Shown: positions 44,272 through 53,794, counted from the stretch's first letter. The stretch is DNA of 64,000 nt from Kordiimonadaceae bacterium (GCA_017640725.1 JAEPQB010000001.1:434001-498000); one strand, 5' to 3'. A program made the numbers and translations. The notes: generated by a model not told the origin, from the letters alone.

Positions 44272-46925
44272 AAGAAGTCAAAACAACCTGCGCCTACTGC
44301 GGTGTGGGATGCGGGGTAATCGCAACCGTCGATGCGGGCAAGCCTATCAAAATCGAAGGTGACCCCGAGCATCCCGCAAACTATGGAAAGCTGTGTTCCA
44401 AAGGCTATGCGCTTGGGGAGACCCTTGGATATACTGGTAGGCTGAGCAAACCCCGGGTTGGTGACGCTGACGTGGACTGGGCAACAGCCACGCAAGCTGT
44501 CGCATACGGCTTGAAAAACACCATCGAACAACACGGGCCCAACTCGGTGGCATTTTATGTCTCTGGGCAACTGCTCACAGAAGACTATTACGTTGCCAAT
44601 AAACTGATGAAAGGCTTCATTGGCTCCGCAAACATCGACACAAATTCGAGACTTTGCATGGCGTCCACGGTCGCCGGTCACAAGCGCGCATTCGGCGCTG
44701 ACACTGTTCCCGGTGACTATTCCGATCTGGAGCAAGCTGACTTGGTTGTACTGGTAGGTTCCAACCTCGCATGGTGTCATCCCGTTCTATTTCAAAGGCT
44801 CAAGGCAGCGAAACAGGAACGCGGAACCAAAGTTGTCGTGATTGATCCACGCAGGACCGAAACGTGCGACATCGCAGATTTGTTTGTGCCAATCCCACCA
44901 GATGGTGACACACTATTGTTTGGAGGGCTGCTAGCTTATCTGAATGACAATGAACATGCGCCCGCAGCCTATACAAACGCACACGTTAACGGTTTTGAGG
45001 CCGCTTTGGCAGCGGCTCGCAATTCAGCACAGCACCTCCAAGAAAGCCATGAATTCGCTGACATAAAACAAGAGGTCTCCGAATTTTACGAGCTGTTCAG
45101 TGAAACGGAAAAAGTTGTCACTGTCTTTTCGCAAGGCGTGAACCAAGCTCATGATGGTACCGACCGGGTCAACGCCATTATCAACTGTCACTTAGCCACT
45201 GGTCGCATCGGACGTCCCGGCATGGGCCCTTTTTCAGTGACTGGCCAACCCAATGCAATGGGCGGGCGAGAAGTGGGGGGCTTAGCCAATATGCTGGCCT
45301 GCCACATGGGCTTTTCGACCAAAGACAAACAGATTGTTGGCGATTTTTGGAATGCACCGAACCTGGCCCAGCACGAGGGACTACGGGCCGTAGACCTATT
45401 CGAAGCTATGCACTCGGGTGAGATCAAAGCCGTGTGGATCATGGCGACCAACCCCGCCGTCAGCATGCCAAACGCGTCGCGTGTGCGCGAAGCACTGGAA
45501 AAATGCCCGTTGGTTATTGTTTCTGACTGTGTCGAAGAAACCGACACATTGTCCTACGCTGATATTCGTCTACCCGCCGCGGGATGGGGCGAAAAAGATG
45601 GTATGGTGACCAATTCGGACAGAACGCTGTCCAGACAACGTGCCTTTTTGCCCTTATACGCGGACGCCAGACCGGACTGGCGCATAATCTGCGATGTCGC
45701 GCAAGCCATGGGATGGAAAGAGGCCTTTGACTACAAAACACCTGCAGACATTTTTAAGGAATATGCAGCCCTTACGGGTTACAAAAATGACGGGAGGCGG
45801 GCGCTAGACCTTAGCGGCCTTAGCCAAATCACCACAAATGACTATGAAACCCAGAAGCCGCAGCAATGGCCGGTCAGATCAGGCGCAATAGACATAAGCC
45901 CTCGGGGGCACCGGTATTATGCAGACGGACAATTTTACACGGCCGACCAAAAAGCCAACATGGTTGCGGTTGAGTATCGCCCGAGTTCCACACATCAGGA
46001 TACTGACCGCGCTTTCATGCTCAATACAGGGCGGTACCGCGACCAATGGCATACCATGACACGCACCGGCCTTGCCGCAAAACTGAACACCCACCGCCCA
46101 GAACCTCTATTGGATATAAACCCGTCAGATGCCGCAAAGCTTTCGCTTGTCGATGGTGATTTTGTGGAGGTCAAAAGTGACCTTGGCACTGTTGTAGTTC
46201 GGGCACGCATTACGGCAGACCAAAAGCCAAAAGAGGTGTTTTTGCCTATGCATTGGTCGGACACTCACAGTCTTACCGGCGGCATTGACGCACTGGTTCA
46301 ACCCATGCTCGACCCGGTTTCAGCCCAACCAGCATTCAAAAGCACAGCAGTTGCAATCCAACAAATCGATATGCGTTGGCGCGGCATGCTGTTGTCACGC
46401 AACAAATTCGAATATTCGGGCGCCGACTATCTGACCCATCAGAAGATGGACAATTGCTTTTTGTCCCGTGTGGCTGGCAGGCGTTGGTTGTCGCATCAGC
46501 AGATGCAGGAACATTTGTCTGTTCTAGTGGGAGAATGGTTGGAGTTTGAGGACCCAGGCAAAAGGTTTTTCCGCAAGGCCCTTTTGGTGAACGGTCAATT
46601 GGAACTTGTGCTGTTTTCCGGTCCCTCCGTCAAAGGTATAAGCGTGCCTTGGCTCGATCAGTTGTTCGCGCAGGAAACTCTATCCACATCCGACAGACAG
46701 GCGCTTCTGGCTGGCAAACCGCCTGGCCCAATCGAAGATATCGGTGACATTATCTGTTCATGCCACGGCATTGGTCAAAACCAGATTGAAGCTTGTGTTC
46801 GATCCCTGGATTACGCAACTGCAGACCTGGTTGGACAAAATACGTTGGCGGGAACCAATTGCGGTTCCTGCGTCCCCGAAATCAATGCCATCATTCATCG
46901 AAAGGCGAGCGCCAATGCAGCATGA
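44268..46925 (+). CDS. nasA: Assimilatory nitrate reductase catalytic subunit
   Basis: 885 residues from a GTG that overlaps the nirD stop. It reduces nitrate to nitrite in the cytoplasm at a bis-molybdopterin centre. The N-terminal [4Fe-4S] ligands are Cys8, Cys11, Cys15 and Cys43 (CAYCGVGC, KLCSKG). Molybdopterin-domain motifs follow: NTGRYRDQWHTMTRTG and PLLDINPSDAAKL. The last about 60 residues form a BFD-like [2Fe-2S] domain (IICSCHGIGQ, GTNCGSCVPEI), as in NasA enzymes that take electrons from NADH or ferredoxin without a separate NarG-type iron-sulfur subunit. No twin-arginine signal is present. No separate NasB/NasC electron-transfer gene is seen, so the electron donor is unclear. Confidence 0.95.
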   Translation: MKEVKTTCAYCGVGCGVIATVDAGKPIKIEGDPEHPANYGKLCSKGYALGETLGYTGRLSKPRVGDADVDWATATQAVAYGLKNTIEQHGPNSVAFYVSGQLLTEDYYVANKLMKGFIGSANIDTNSRLCMASTVAGHKRAFGADTVPGDYSDLEQADLVVLVGSNLAWCHPVLFQRLKAAKQERGTKVVVIDPRRTETCDIADLFVPIPPDGDTLLFGGLLAYLNDNEHAPAAYTNAHVNGFEAALAAARNSAQHLQESHEFADIKQEVSEFYELFSETEKVVTVFSQGVNQAHDGTDRVNAIINCHLATGRIGRPGMGPFSVTGQPNAMGGREVGGLANMLACHMGFSTKDKQIVGDFWNAPNLAQHEGLRAVDLFEAMHSGEIKAVWIMATNPAVSMPNASRVREALEKCPLVIVSDCVEETDTLSYADIRLPAAGWGEKDGMVTNSDRTLSRQRAFLPLYADARPDWRIICDVAQAMGWKEAFDYKTPADIFKEYAALTGYKNDGRRALDLSGLSQITTNDYETQKPQQWPVRSGAIDISPRGHRYYADGQFYTADQKANMVAVEYRPSSTHQDTDRAFMLNTGRYRDQWHTMTRTGLAAKLNTHRPEPLLDINPSDAAKLSLVDGDFVEVKSDLGTVVVRARITADQKPKEVFLPMHWSDTHSLTGGIDALVQPMLDPVSAQPAFKSTAVAIQQIDMRWRGMLLSRNKFEYSGADYLTHQKMDNCFLSRVAGRRWLSHQQMQEHLSVLVGEWLEFEDPGKRFFRKALLVNGQLELVLFSGPSVKGISVPWLDQLFAQETLSTSDRQALLAGKPPGPIEDIGDIICSCHGIGQNQIEACVRSLDYATADLVGQNTLAGTNCGSCVPEINAIIHRKASANAA

Positions 46926-48342
46926 CCCTTATCTACCAATATCCCTCAACCTGAAAGACCGCGCGTGTTTGGTTCTGGGTGGCGGCCCCATCGCGCTCGC
47001 AAAACTGAGACCCCTCGTAGAAGCGGGCAGCACCGTCTTGCTAGCGGCACATAACCCGATCAAAGAGATTGCGGACCTATTGGACAACAACAAGGTCATC
47101 CAAGCTTCGCTGCCTTTTGGCAGCAGAGATTTTGAGGGCATTTTGTTAGCGATAGACAGCGGCGAGGAACCTGCTCACTCCCAGTCGCTGAGAAGCCTCG
47201 CAAAGACAAACAACATATTATTGAACACGGTGGATCAGCCGGAATTTTGCGACTATTTCACGCCGGCGGTTGTGCGCCGCGGGCCATTGAAAATCGCATT
47301 CTCAACCGGCGGCGCCGCCCCTGCGCTTGCCCGCAATCTGCGCCAAAAACTTGAAAGACTATTGCCACATAGGCTTGGAGAATTGGTTGAAAGCGCACGA
47401 AAGTGGCGGCCAGAAGTCCAACGCCGACTGTCACCTACCGCGCAGAAAGAGTTCTGGAATCGCCTGTTTGCGGACACATCCCTTCAAAACATCTGCGACG
47501 AAGGCACACACATTGACGACTGCATTGAACACCTAATTTCATCGCAATCGACCAGTGTCGAGGCCAAAGGAAAAGTGTGGCTGGTCGGTGCAGGTTCCGG
47601 CAACGCAGATACCATCACATTGCAAGCGCTGAAGCTCCTTGAAGCCGCTGATGTGGTTCTGCACGATGCACTTCTTGACCCAACGCTTCTTGAGTATGCG
47701 CGGAGAGACGCGAGATTAATCGCAGTTGGTAAACGGTGCGGAAAAGCCTCGACAACGCAGACGTTCATCAACAAGTCTTTGGCCAACTTTGCGGAGCAAG
47801 GGCACAGAGTTGTTCGTCTGAAGTGCGGCGATCCTTTTATTTTTGGCCGTGGCGGCGAAGAACTCAAATACCTTCAGGCGCGGCAGGTGCCGGTTGAAGT
47901 GGTAGCGGGCGTGACAACTGCTGCGCAAGCAGCCGCTGAGGAACTCGTACCGCTCACATACCGTGGCAAGGCTCGGCGCATCACCTTTATGACTGGGGCA
48001 ACGTCAAAAAGCCTGCCGGAAGATCGACCCCAGTGGAAAGCGCTTCTGGATGGCGGAACGGTCGCGATTTACATGGCGCGCCTTGGCCTTCAGGAAAATA
48101 TGGACAGTATGATTGAGGCAGGCTTGGCACCCGACATGCCGGCAATGTTGGTTGCAGGGCTCGGCTCCTCTGAACGGGTGTCGATCAAAGCTACCATTTC
48201 CACTTTGGCGATCCAATCAGCCAATGTCCCCAATCATTTGCCAACACTGGTTTTGGTCGGTGATGCGCTTGCTGAATGTGCGTCGCAAAATGAATTTGCG
48301 CCATGTCCTGCAGAGAGCAGCAGTCTTCGCCAATGGGCTTGA
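46915..48342 (+). CDS. cysG: Siroheme synthase CysG
   Basis: 475 residues from the ATG at 46915, which overlaps nasA by 11 bp. CysG makes the sirohaem needed by NirB. The N-terminal half (precorrin-2 dehydrogenase/ferrochelatase) has LVLGGGPIALAK and NTVDQPEFCDYFTPAVVRRG. The C-terminal uroporphyrinogen-III methyltransferase has VWLVGAGSGNADTITLQALK, VGKRCGK and RLKCGDPFIFGRGGEE. Two family residues differ from the usual form: GAGPGD is GAGSGN and RLKGGDP is RLKCGDP, both in the cofactor-binding part. The enzyme is still expected to be active given its operon with nirB, but those changes merit a check. Confidence 0.93.
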   Translation: MQHDPYLPISLNLKDRACLVLGGGPIALAKLRPLVEAGSTVLLAAHNPIKEIADLLDNNKVIQASLPFGSRDFEGILLAIDSGEEPAHSQSLRSLAKTNNILLNTVDQPEFCDYFTPAVVRRGPLKIAFSTGGAAPALARNLRQKLERLLPHRLGELVESARKWRPEVQRRLSPTAQKEFWNRLFADTSLQNICDEGTHIDDCIEHLISSQSTSVEAKGKVWLVGAGSGNADTITLQALKLLEAADVVLHDALLDPTLLEYARRDARLIAVGKRCGKASTTQTFINKSLANFAEQGHRVVRLKCGDPFIFGRGGEELKYLQARQVPVEVVAGVTTAAQAAAEELVPLTYRGKARRITFMTGATSKSLPEDRPQWKALLDGGTVAIYMARLGLQENMDSMIEAGLAPDMPAMLVAGLGSSERVSIKATISTLAIQSANVPNHLPTLVLVGDALAECASQNEFAPCPAESSSLRQWA

Positions 48343-48400
48343 GGGTGGCGTTAGGCAGGTCGATCATTACCGCTTAATATGCGCTGGGTAGAAAAGGAGC

Positions 48401-48433
48401 GGCAGCGGCTCCGAGGGTCGCGGAGCCGCTGCC
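48401..48433. terminator. Strong hairpin between convergent cysG and RTX genes
   Basis: A perfect 12-bp inverted repeat GGCAGCGGCTCC/GGAGCCGCTGCC with a 9-base loop lies 58 bp after the cysG stop and 23 bp after the RTX gene stop. On the minus strand it is followed by GCTCCTTTTC, a T-rich tail that fits termination of the RTX gene. The plus-strand side has no T-run, so for cysG it may act only as a stem or a rho-type end. Confidence 0.75.
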
Positions 48434-48456
48434 TAAGGCTGGGCCTGTGGTGGGCC

Positions 48457-51021
48457 CTACAGGATCAGATACTCTGAACTCAGATCCTGCGCCTCGACAC
48501 CTTGCAGGAGCACGCTATCGCCAGCGCCAAGGTCAATCAAAAGACCGTCTGTTGTCTCAGTGGCTGCCGCCAACACATCCTCCAGAGAGGTAAAGTCGGT
48601 AGCAGTGGAGCTGAGATCGAGCCAGTCACGGTCATAGTCTGTGATGACATCGTCGCCTGAACCTTCACCAAATACGAAGGTGTCAGACCGGGCACCGCCT
48701 GTGAGCGTGTCGTCGCCCGCGTTACCACGTATCCAGTTGGCCTGGCTGTTCCCGGTGAGAACATCATCAAACGCACTGCCATCAAGATTGTTGATACGCA
48801 GCAGAGTATCGCCTTCGGCATAACCGCCAGATGCGGTACCAGCCGCCAGATCCACTTGAACGCCTGCGTCTGACATGCGGTAATCAGCTTCATCAACACC
48901 GCGGCCGCCGTTGAGCACATCAGCACCTTCACTGCCATACAGTGTGTCATTGCCATTGCCACCAGCGAGCGTGTCATCGCCTCCACGGCCCCAGAGCTTG
49001 TCATCGCCACCAGCGCCCGACAGACGGCTGCCAGTGTCGATTGCCCACAGGGTGTCATCGCCCGTGCCAGATGTTACACTTTCGATGTTGATGAGCGTAT
49101 CACCCTCAGCAAATCCACCGCGGGCTTCGCCGGTTTGCAGGTCGACAAAAATATCGGCGTCGTCACGGACATAATTGGCACTATCTGCACCGCCACCGCC
49201 ATTAAGCGTGTCGGCACCGTCGTCGCCAAACAGGACATCACCGCGAGCGCCACCGTTTAGGACATCGTCACCAAGGCTACCCAACAGCACATCGTTGCCA
49301 GCGCCGCCGTCAAGAACATCATCACCGCGTCCACCGCGCAGTTCATCATCGCCTTCGCCGCCGTTGATCACGTCATCATCACGGCCGCCGACGAGGAAAT
49401 CGTTGCCGGCAGCACCATTGATGCTGTCGTCACCTCGGTCGCCAATGAGTGTGTCATCACCAGCAGTGCCATTGATGGCTTCTGCAGTGTTGTCGCCGTT
49501 GACCGTGATGTCGGTGAAGACAAAGTTGTCAGCAGAAAAGTCAGCCAAAGCGTCGGCAGCGTCCGTTCCGGTCAAGTCTGTATGACGGGCAATAATGCTC
49601 AGGTCAGCATTGGCGTCTGACAAATCCGACGAGTAAACCAAGCGGTTTACGCCGAGGTTCGAATTCAAATACACAAACACGCCTGGGCCAGGCTCGCTGA
49701 CCAAATCGGCGATTTGGCTTGCCGCTGTTCCCGCCAGGAATGGTGTTTCGCTGTCACCGTCGTTGTCCGTATTGAGAAGGACGATTACATTTGCGCCTTC
49801 TGGAATTTCGGCAAAGTCTGACGACAGATCGACAGCAGCAAAGCTGACATCACCTTCAATGCCAAAGTCTGCTGCATTCAGTGAAAACACATCAATGTTG
49901 GTGTCACTCTCAATGGAGCCGTTTGCCCGTGCGTCAGCGAGGATATCGACTACGACGCCGCCATTTTCACCTTCTGGTGCATTGTGCAAGTGACCAACTG
50001 TCAATCGCGCTTCGTTAAAGTTTTCAAGCTCGATAGAAGTGGTGTACGTCACGTCGCCATTGGTGGCCACGTCAAACGTGATTGTTGCAAAACCTTCTGC
50101 ATCGGTTTCAACGGCTGGGTCTTGCACTTCAGCTTCACCTGTTAACTCTGCACGGAATGAGACGGTGCCGTAGCCATTGGCGTCACGATCATCCGAAACC
50201 AACTCAAGTTGGCCGCGCAGTTCACCCGCCGGGAAGTCAGTGGAATGAATGTTGAAGTAGATGTTGCCGTCTACAGCCTCTGACAACACTTCTGAAGTTG
50301 TGTCTGCTTCATCAACGGTGATTTCCACCGTTGGGACACCAAAGCTGTTACCTACTGAGCCATCAACTGCAGCATCCGCCAGCAGGTCAACAACCACCGG
50401 GCCGTTTTCGCCTTCAGGCGCATTGTGCAAGTGGCCCACAGTGAGACGATCTTCATCAAAGTCTGCAACGTCGATGCTTGTCGTGTATGTCACATCGCCG
50501 TTTTCTGCCACGGTAAAGGTAATGCTGGCTGTGCCCTCAGCATCAGTCTCAACTGCTGGGTCTTGCACTTCATTCGCACCGTTCAGCACAGCAGAAAAAG
50601 TGACATCGCCGTATCCATTTTCATCACGGTCGTCAGAAACCAAAGTCAATTGGCCACGTACTTCACCCGCCGGGAAATCTGTTGAGTGCAAATTGTAGTA
50701 AATGTTGCCGGCAACGGCTTCTGCGAGCACTTCGCTGGTTGTGGCCGCGTCATTCACTTCAATCTCGAGGATTGGAACACCGATCGTAAAATCCGTCAGA
50801 AAATCTTCGTTTCCGATAACCTGGCGGCCTTCAGCAGAAACGTCACCACCGTCAAATGGGTCACCCTCATATGCGATGGTATCGTCGCCAATACCGCTCG
50901 TGATTGTATCGGCTCCGCCCAGACCTGTAATGCGATCGTCTTCATTTGTACCATTAAGCACTTCTGCATCGCCGCTACCGCTTATGGTCGCCGCCCGTGT
51001 GCTTTCAAACTTATCAAACAT
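48457..51021 (-). CDS. Secreted RTX protein with tandem CHRD repeats
   Basis: 854 residues, very acidic and without cysteine. After an RTX-like N-terminus (GSGDAEVLNG, GLGGADTI) come two tandem units of 147 residues (about 94-240 and 241-371) with CHRD-domain signatures: HSTDFPAGE.RGQL, EVQDPAVETDAEG and LTVGHLHNAPEGENG. The units also repeat in the DNA. A linker domain (about 372-520) precedes many calcium-binding nonapeptides of the form GGxGxDxLx (about 525-800), and the C-terminus (SSEYLIL) fits a type I secretion signal. AAGGAGAG precedes the ATG. No ABC exporter, HlyD or TolC gene is nearby. Its role is probably a surface or released adhesin or matrix protein; this is inference. Confidence 0.88.
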   Translation of the reverse strand: MFDKFESTRAATISGSGDAEVLNGTNEDDRITGLGGADTITSGIGDDTIAYEGDPFDGGDVSAEGRQVIGNEDFLTDFTIGVPILEIEVNDAATTSEVLAEAVAGNIYYNLHSTDFPAGEVRGQLTLVSDDRDENGYGDVTFSAVLNGANEVQDPAVETDAEGTASITFTVAENGDVTYTTSIDVADFDEDRLTVGHLHNAPEGENGPVVVDLLADAAVDGSVGNSFGVPTVEITVDEADTTSEVLSEAVDGNIYFNIHSTDFPAGELRGQLELVSDDRDANGYGTVSFRAELTGEAEVQDPAVETDAEGFATITFDVATNGDVTYTTSIELENFNEARLTVGHLHNAPEGENGGVVVDILADARANGSIESDTNIDVFSLNAADFGIEGDVSFAAVDLSSDFAEIPEGANVIVLLNTDNDGDSETPFLAGTAASQIADLVSEPGPGVFVYLNSNLGVNRLVYSSDLSDANADLSIIARHTDLTGTDAADALADFSADNFVFTDITVNGDNTAEAINGTAGDDTLIGDRGDDSINGAAGNDFLVGGRDDDVINGGEGDDELRGGRGDDVLDGGAGNDVLLGSLGDDVLNGGARGDVLFGDDGADTLNGGGGADSANYVRDDADIFVDLQTGEARGGFAEGDTLINIESVTSGTGDDTLWAIDTGSRLSGAGGDDKLWGRGGDDTLAGGNGNDTLYGSEGADVLNGGRGVDEADYRMSDAGVQVDLAAGTASGGYAEGDTLLRINNLDGSAFDDVLTGNSQANWIRGNAGDDTLTGGARSDTFVFGEGSGDDVITDYDRDWLDLSSTATDFTSLEDVLAAATETTDGLLIDLGAGDSVLLQGVEAQDLSSEYLIL
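49909..50742 (-). repeat. Tandem 441-bp CHRD coding repeats
   Basis: Two in-frame units encode near-identical 147-residue blocks starting TTSEVLAEAV and TTSEVLSEAV (unit 1 about 50742-50302, unit 2 about 50301-49909). The block boundaries fall inside a CHRD domain, so the first unit follows a bare C-terminal half. Confidence 0.8.
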
Positions 51022-51179
51022 GTTAGCTCTCCTTCATTGAGACAGTTCGCGCAAGCTCCATATCGGCAAGCAATGCCGCCCTGCACGTAAGTCAGTCGGC
51101 TGCACCCGGCTGGCGGTTCAAAAAAAGAGAAAAAAAATTCTAACGGTAGAATTATCGACGGGAAAACCGCCAAAAAAGA

Positions 51180-52373
51180 TCAGGAAATTTTGCACGCAGA
51201 ATGTTTGAACAGACCGGCGCCAAATGTTTCATCGTGCCCTTGTGGACCAAGGTCCCGGCTGGAAGCAGACAACATCGCTTTTGCATTGTTGATCGAAGGA
51301 ATATCGTTTGGGTTCACAGTTGCTGCCAACTGAGCCGTAACGAACGGAGCGGCAAAAGATGTGCCTGTGATGTATCGACCAGTGCCTGTGCCCGCGACAA
51401 AAACATCGACGCCAGGAGCAGAAATATCGATATGATCGCCCTGGACGGCCTTGCGATAAATCGCACCGCGAGCGTCAACAGCTGTAACTGCAATCACTTC
51501 GGGAAAGGCTGCCGGGAATTTTTGGGAAGACTCTGGGCCGCCATTGCCTGCAGCGGCCACCATAATCACGCCTTGGTCAGAGGCGTATTGAATTCCCTGG
51601 TCAAGAATCTTGTTGTAGGGGCCAGCAAGGCTGATGTTCACAACCATCACACCTTCGGATACCAGCCAGTCCAGGGCTCTCAAAATATCCGAAACACCGG
51701 CAGAGGCTTGACCATTCACGTCGTGGCTTACCACCGCAGCACTGAAGAGTTTGGCATTGTTGAGACGACCGCCACCCACCAACAGCTCTGCCACGGCAGT
51801 TCCATGCCAGTCCGTTTCCTGGCTTGGCCTGCTACTGAATTGTTTTTGGGTGATATGGGCTTGTTGCAAAACCAAAGCATCAAGGTCAACCGAGGCATCA
51901 ATGATGCCTAATGGCAACTGTGCCGGGCAACCTGCAGCCGGCCAACCAATAAGCCGGCTCGCATACGTGCGCCTGAAAACGGCTTCATTATTAATCTCTT
52001 GCGCGGTCAACGGCTCTGTCTGATAGGTATAGCGGTGATTGACACCAGCCGTTGCGCCTGGTTCCAGGGCTTCAACCTCGTTGATGGCAAGGCCGCCTTC
52101 GAGGCCTTCTGGAAGTTCGAACACCATCATGATTGTGCCTAGGCCACCTAGTGGTTCCTGCGTTTTCAGTCGGTATCCTCTGGTATAGGTTTGTGTATCC
52201 AGCCACACAGCTGCGTCTGTGGTCCCAACGAGCACAACAAGTTCGCGCCGATCAATCACCGCGTTTTCGTCGCCTTCGATCTCACTCACAGGCGCGAGTC
52301 TGAGGGACGGCTGTGTGCAAGCCGCCAACACAAAAAGCGCCGCAATCGAAAGGCTTTTTAAGCTATGGGTCAT
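51180..52373 (-). CDS. Lipoprotein subtilase (S8 serine protease)
   Basis: 397 residues from the ATG at 52373; the longer frame lacks a signal. A lipoprotein signal ends in LAAC (Cys19 lipidated), so the enzyme is anchored to a membrane in the periplasm. Residues about 45-115 (TRGYRLKTQEPL, VFELPEGLEGGLA) resemble the propeptide-like domain of subtilases. The S8 triad is Asp159 (GIIDAS), His190 (WHGTAVAELL) and Ser339 (GTSFAAPF). It lies between the RTX gene and a porin on the same strand, near the ECF sigma/anti-sigma pair. Such S8 genes are often found beside sigma/anti-sigma genes, so a link to signalling is possible but not shown. Confidence 0.87.
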   Translation of the reverse strand: MTHSLKSLSIAALFVLAACTQPSLRLAPVSEIEGDENAVIDRRELVVLVGTTDAAVWLDTQTYTRGYRLKTQEPLGGLGTIMMVFELPEGLEGGLAINEVEALEPGATAGVNHRYTYQTEPLTAQEINNEAVFRRTYASRLIGWPAAGCPAQLPLGIIDASVDLDALVLQQAHITQKQFSSRPSQETDWHGTAVAELLVGGGRLNNAKLFSAAVVSHDVNGQASAGVSDILRALDWLVSEGVMVVNISLAGPYNKILDQGIQYASDQGVIMVAAAGNGGPESSQKFPAAFPEVIAVTAVDARGAIYRKAVQGDHIDISAPGVDVFVAGTGTGRYITGTSFAAPFVTAQLAATVNPNDIPSINNAKAMLSASSRDLGPQGHDETFGAGLFKHSACKIS

Positions 52374-52449
52374 CAGGTCATTTCTCGCATCTGCAGGGAC
52401 AGTTGCTGGTATGTCGTAACAACGCGCTCTTCGGTTCAATTTTTGCCAA

Positions 52450-53682
52450 CTAAAATCTCCGGGAAACAGTCAGCCACAATCTTTCTGTATCTGCACCAAA
52501 GCCGGAGGCATCATAATAGGCATACTGCACAGACCATTGAGTTGAATTGAACAGCTTGCCCGAAAGAGACAAATTGATTTCGTCGCCATATTCGGCGTTT
52601 GTTCGTTCGGCTTCGAAGTGATGATACTTTGCAGCGAACTGCAACCCGCGCAGCCAATCCCAGGACCCAATCCGCCAATTAAGCCTTACTGATTGATCTA
52701 TTATGCCATCCACCGGCGTTGTCAGGAACACGTCTGCATCACCCTGGAAAATATGCAACATGCCGAAAGGAGTTTGAAACGCCTGTGTACCGTCTCCTTC
52801 CAGTGCCTCATAACGCGCAGTTAAAGTCACATCGCCCAAACGCGCACTCGCACTGCCCATTGCGTAATAGAGGGAGTCGTCGGTTTCAGGCCGTTGAGAC
52901 TGTTGCTGCGCCACGCTGGCTTCCCAAGTAACTCCAACGTCATCGCGCTGCCACCGACCGTTAAGCCTGACACCCGTACTGGACGCATCAAAGCGCTGCG
53001 CTGGCTGAGCATCTTTAACGAGGTCAGTTTCAATGTCGTAATGAAAGCCAGTTATCTGACCCACAGGCGTGGGGAGCGAGATGTTGAGGAGCCAACTATC
53101 AGACGATAGTCCGCCAGCACGTTCACGAATGCCGAACCGGCGGTTAAACTTCCATATGTAACCCACATCGAACTGCAATGGCCCAAGCCAGCGCCCTTGA
53201 GCCCGGACCGCGTCAAAGGTGACATCACTCTGCCTAAAGTCGCTGATGCCAACAAAACGCATGTCATCAAGCGACACCCTTTGACGACCAAGCGTAAGTT
53301 GAGTTTTGGGTATCACGGATGTCGATATTTGAAAGCGATTGAGTTCCGCATTTTGGAAATCCGCGATTACAGGAGCATTGCCATCCGGCGGCCCATCGGA
53401 TTGGTTAGCACCCTCAAGGGAAAGGATGCCCTCGCCTTCAAGCAGAAAATGCCATTTCGGCGATAGTTCCGTCTCAAAACCACTTTTCAGTCGGGCTGTG
53501 ATTGCGTCCGCACTATTTTCAAACGCGCCAATATCGGCAAACTCGTATCTAATTTTCAGGTCATGAAAAAAAACTGTTTGCTGAACGGCATTGTTGGCCT
53601 CTTGTGCACCCGCATTTATTGACTGCAACGGCACAATCGAGAACAGCACTAGCGCTTGCCAGTTCTTTATCTGATGCCCCAT
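52450..53682 (-). CDS. Outer-membrane porin, paralogue of the nitrate-locus porin
   Basis: 410 residues from the ATG at 53682; a longer frame exists but this start gives a clean signal peptide (LVLFSIVPLQSINAGAQ). The body is a beta-barrel with the family stretch GRQRVSLDDMRFVGISDFRQ and VTFDAV and a C-terminal aromatic (VSRRF). It clearly shares ancestry with the porin at 33199, including the DD.RFVG.DFRQ block and the F(N/R)RRFGIRE region. Its solute is unknown. It is divergent from the anti-sigma gene and shares a promoter gap with it. Confidence 0.8.
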   Translation of the reverse strand: MGHQIKNWQALVLFSIVPLQSINAGAQEANNAVQQTVFFHDLKIRYEFADIGAFENSADAITARLKSGFETELSPKWHFLLEGEGILSLEGANQSDGPPDGNAPVIADFQNAELNRFQISTSVIPKTQLTLGRQRVSLDDMRFVGISDFRQSDVTFDAVRAQGRWLGPLQFDVGYIWKFNRRFGIRERAGGLSSDSWLLNISLPTPVGQITGFHYDIETDLVKDAQPAQRFDASSTGVRLNGRWQRDDVGVTWEASVAQQQSQRPETDDSLYYAMGSASARLGDVTLTARYEALEGDGTQAFQTPFGMLHIFQGDADVFLTTPVDGIIDQSVRLNWRIGSWDWLRGLQFAAKYHHFEAERTNAEYGDEINLSLSGKLFNSTQWSVQYAYYDASGFGADTERLWLTVSRRF

Positions 53683-53758
53683 ATGCCATAGCCCCCTTAT
53701 AGCGCTTAAGCTGTTTGACAGAAAAATTCTGAACAAAGAATGAACCACTCAACGAGTC

Positions 53759-53794
53759 TTGCCGACTTACATAATGTTATTGCTATAATAGCAA
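53759..53794 (+). promoter_or_regulatory. Extended -10 promoter inside a palindrome, before anti-sigma gene
   Basis: TGCTATAAT at 53781-53789 is a perfect extended -10 element. It sits within the inverted repeat TTGCTA-TAA-TAGCAA (53780-53794), so a repressor bound there would block it directly. A weak TTGCCG lies 19 bp upstream as a possible -35. The anti-sigma start is about 75 bp downstream. Confidence 0.5.

Noticed and set aside
49175-49585. Regular short DNA repeats that could suggest a CRISPR array or satellite
   Set aside because: They are the codons of RTX calcium-binding nonapeptides on the minus strand; there are no constant repeats with unique spacers.
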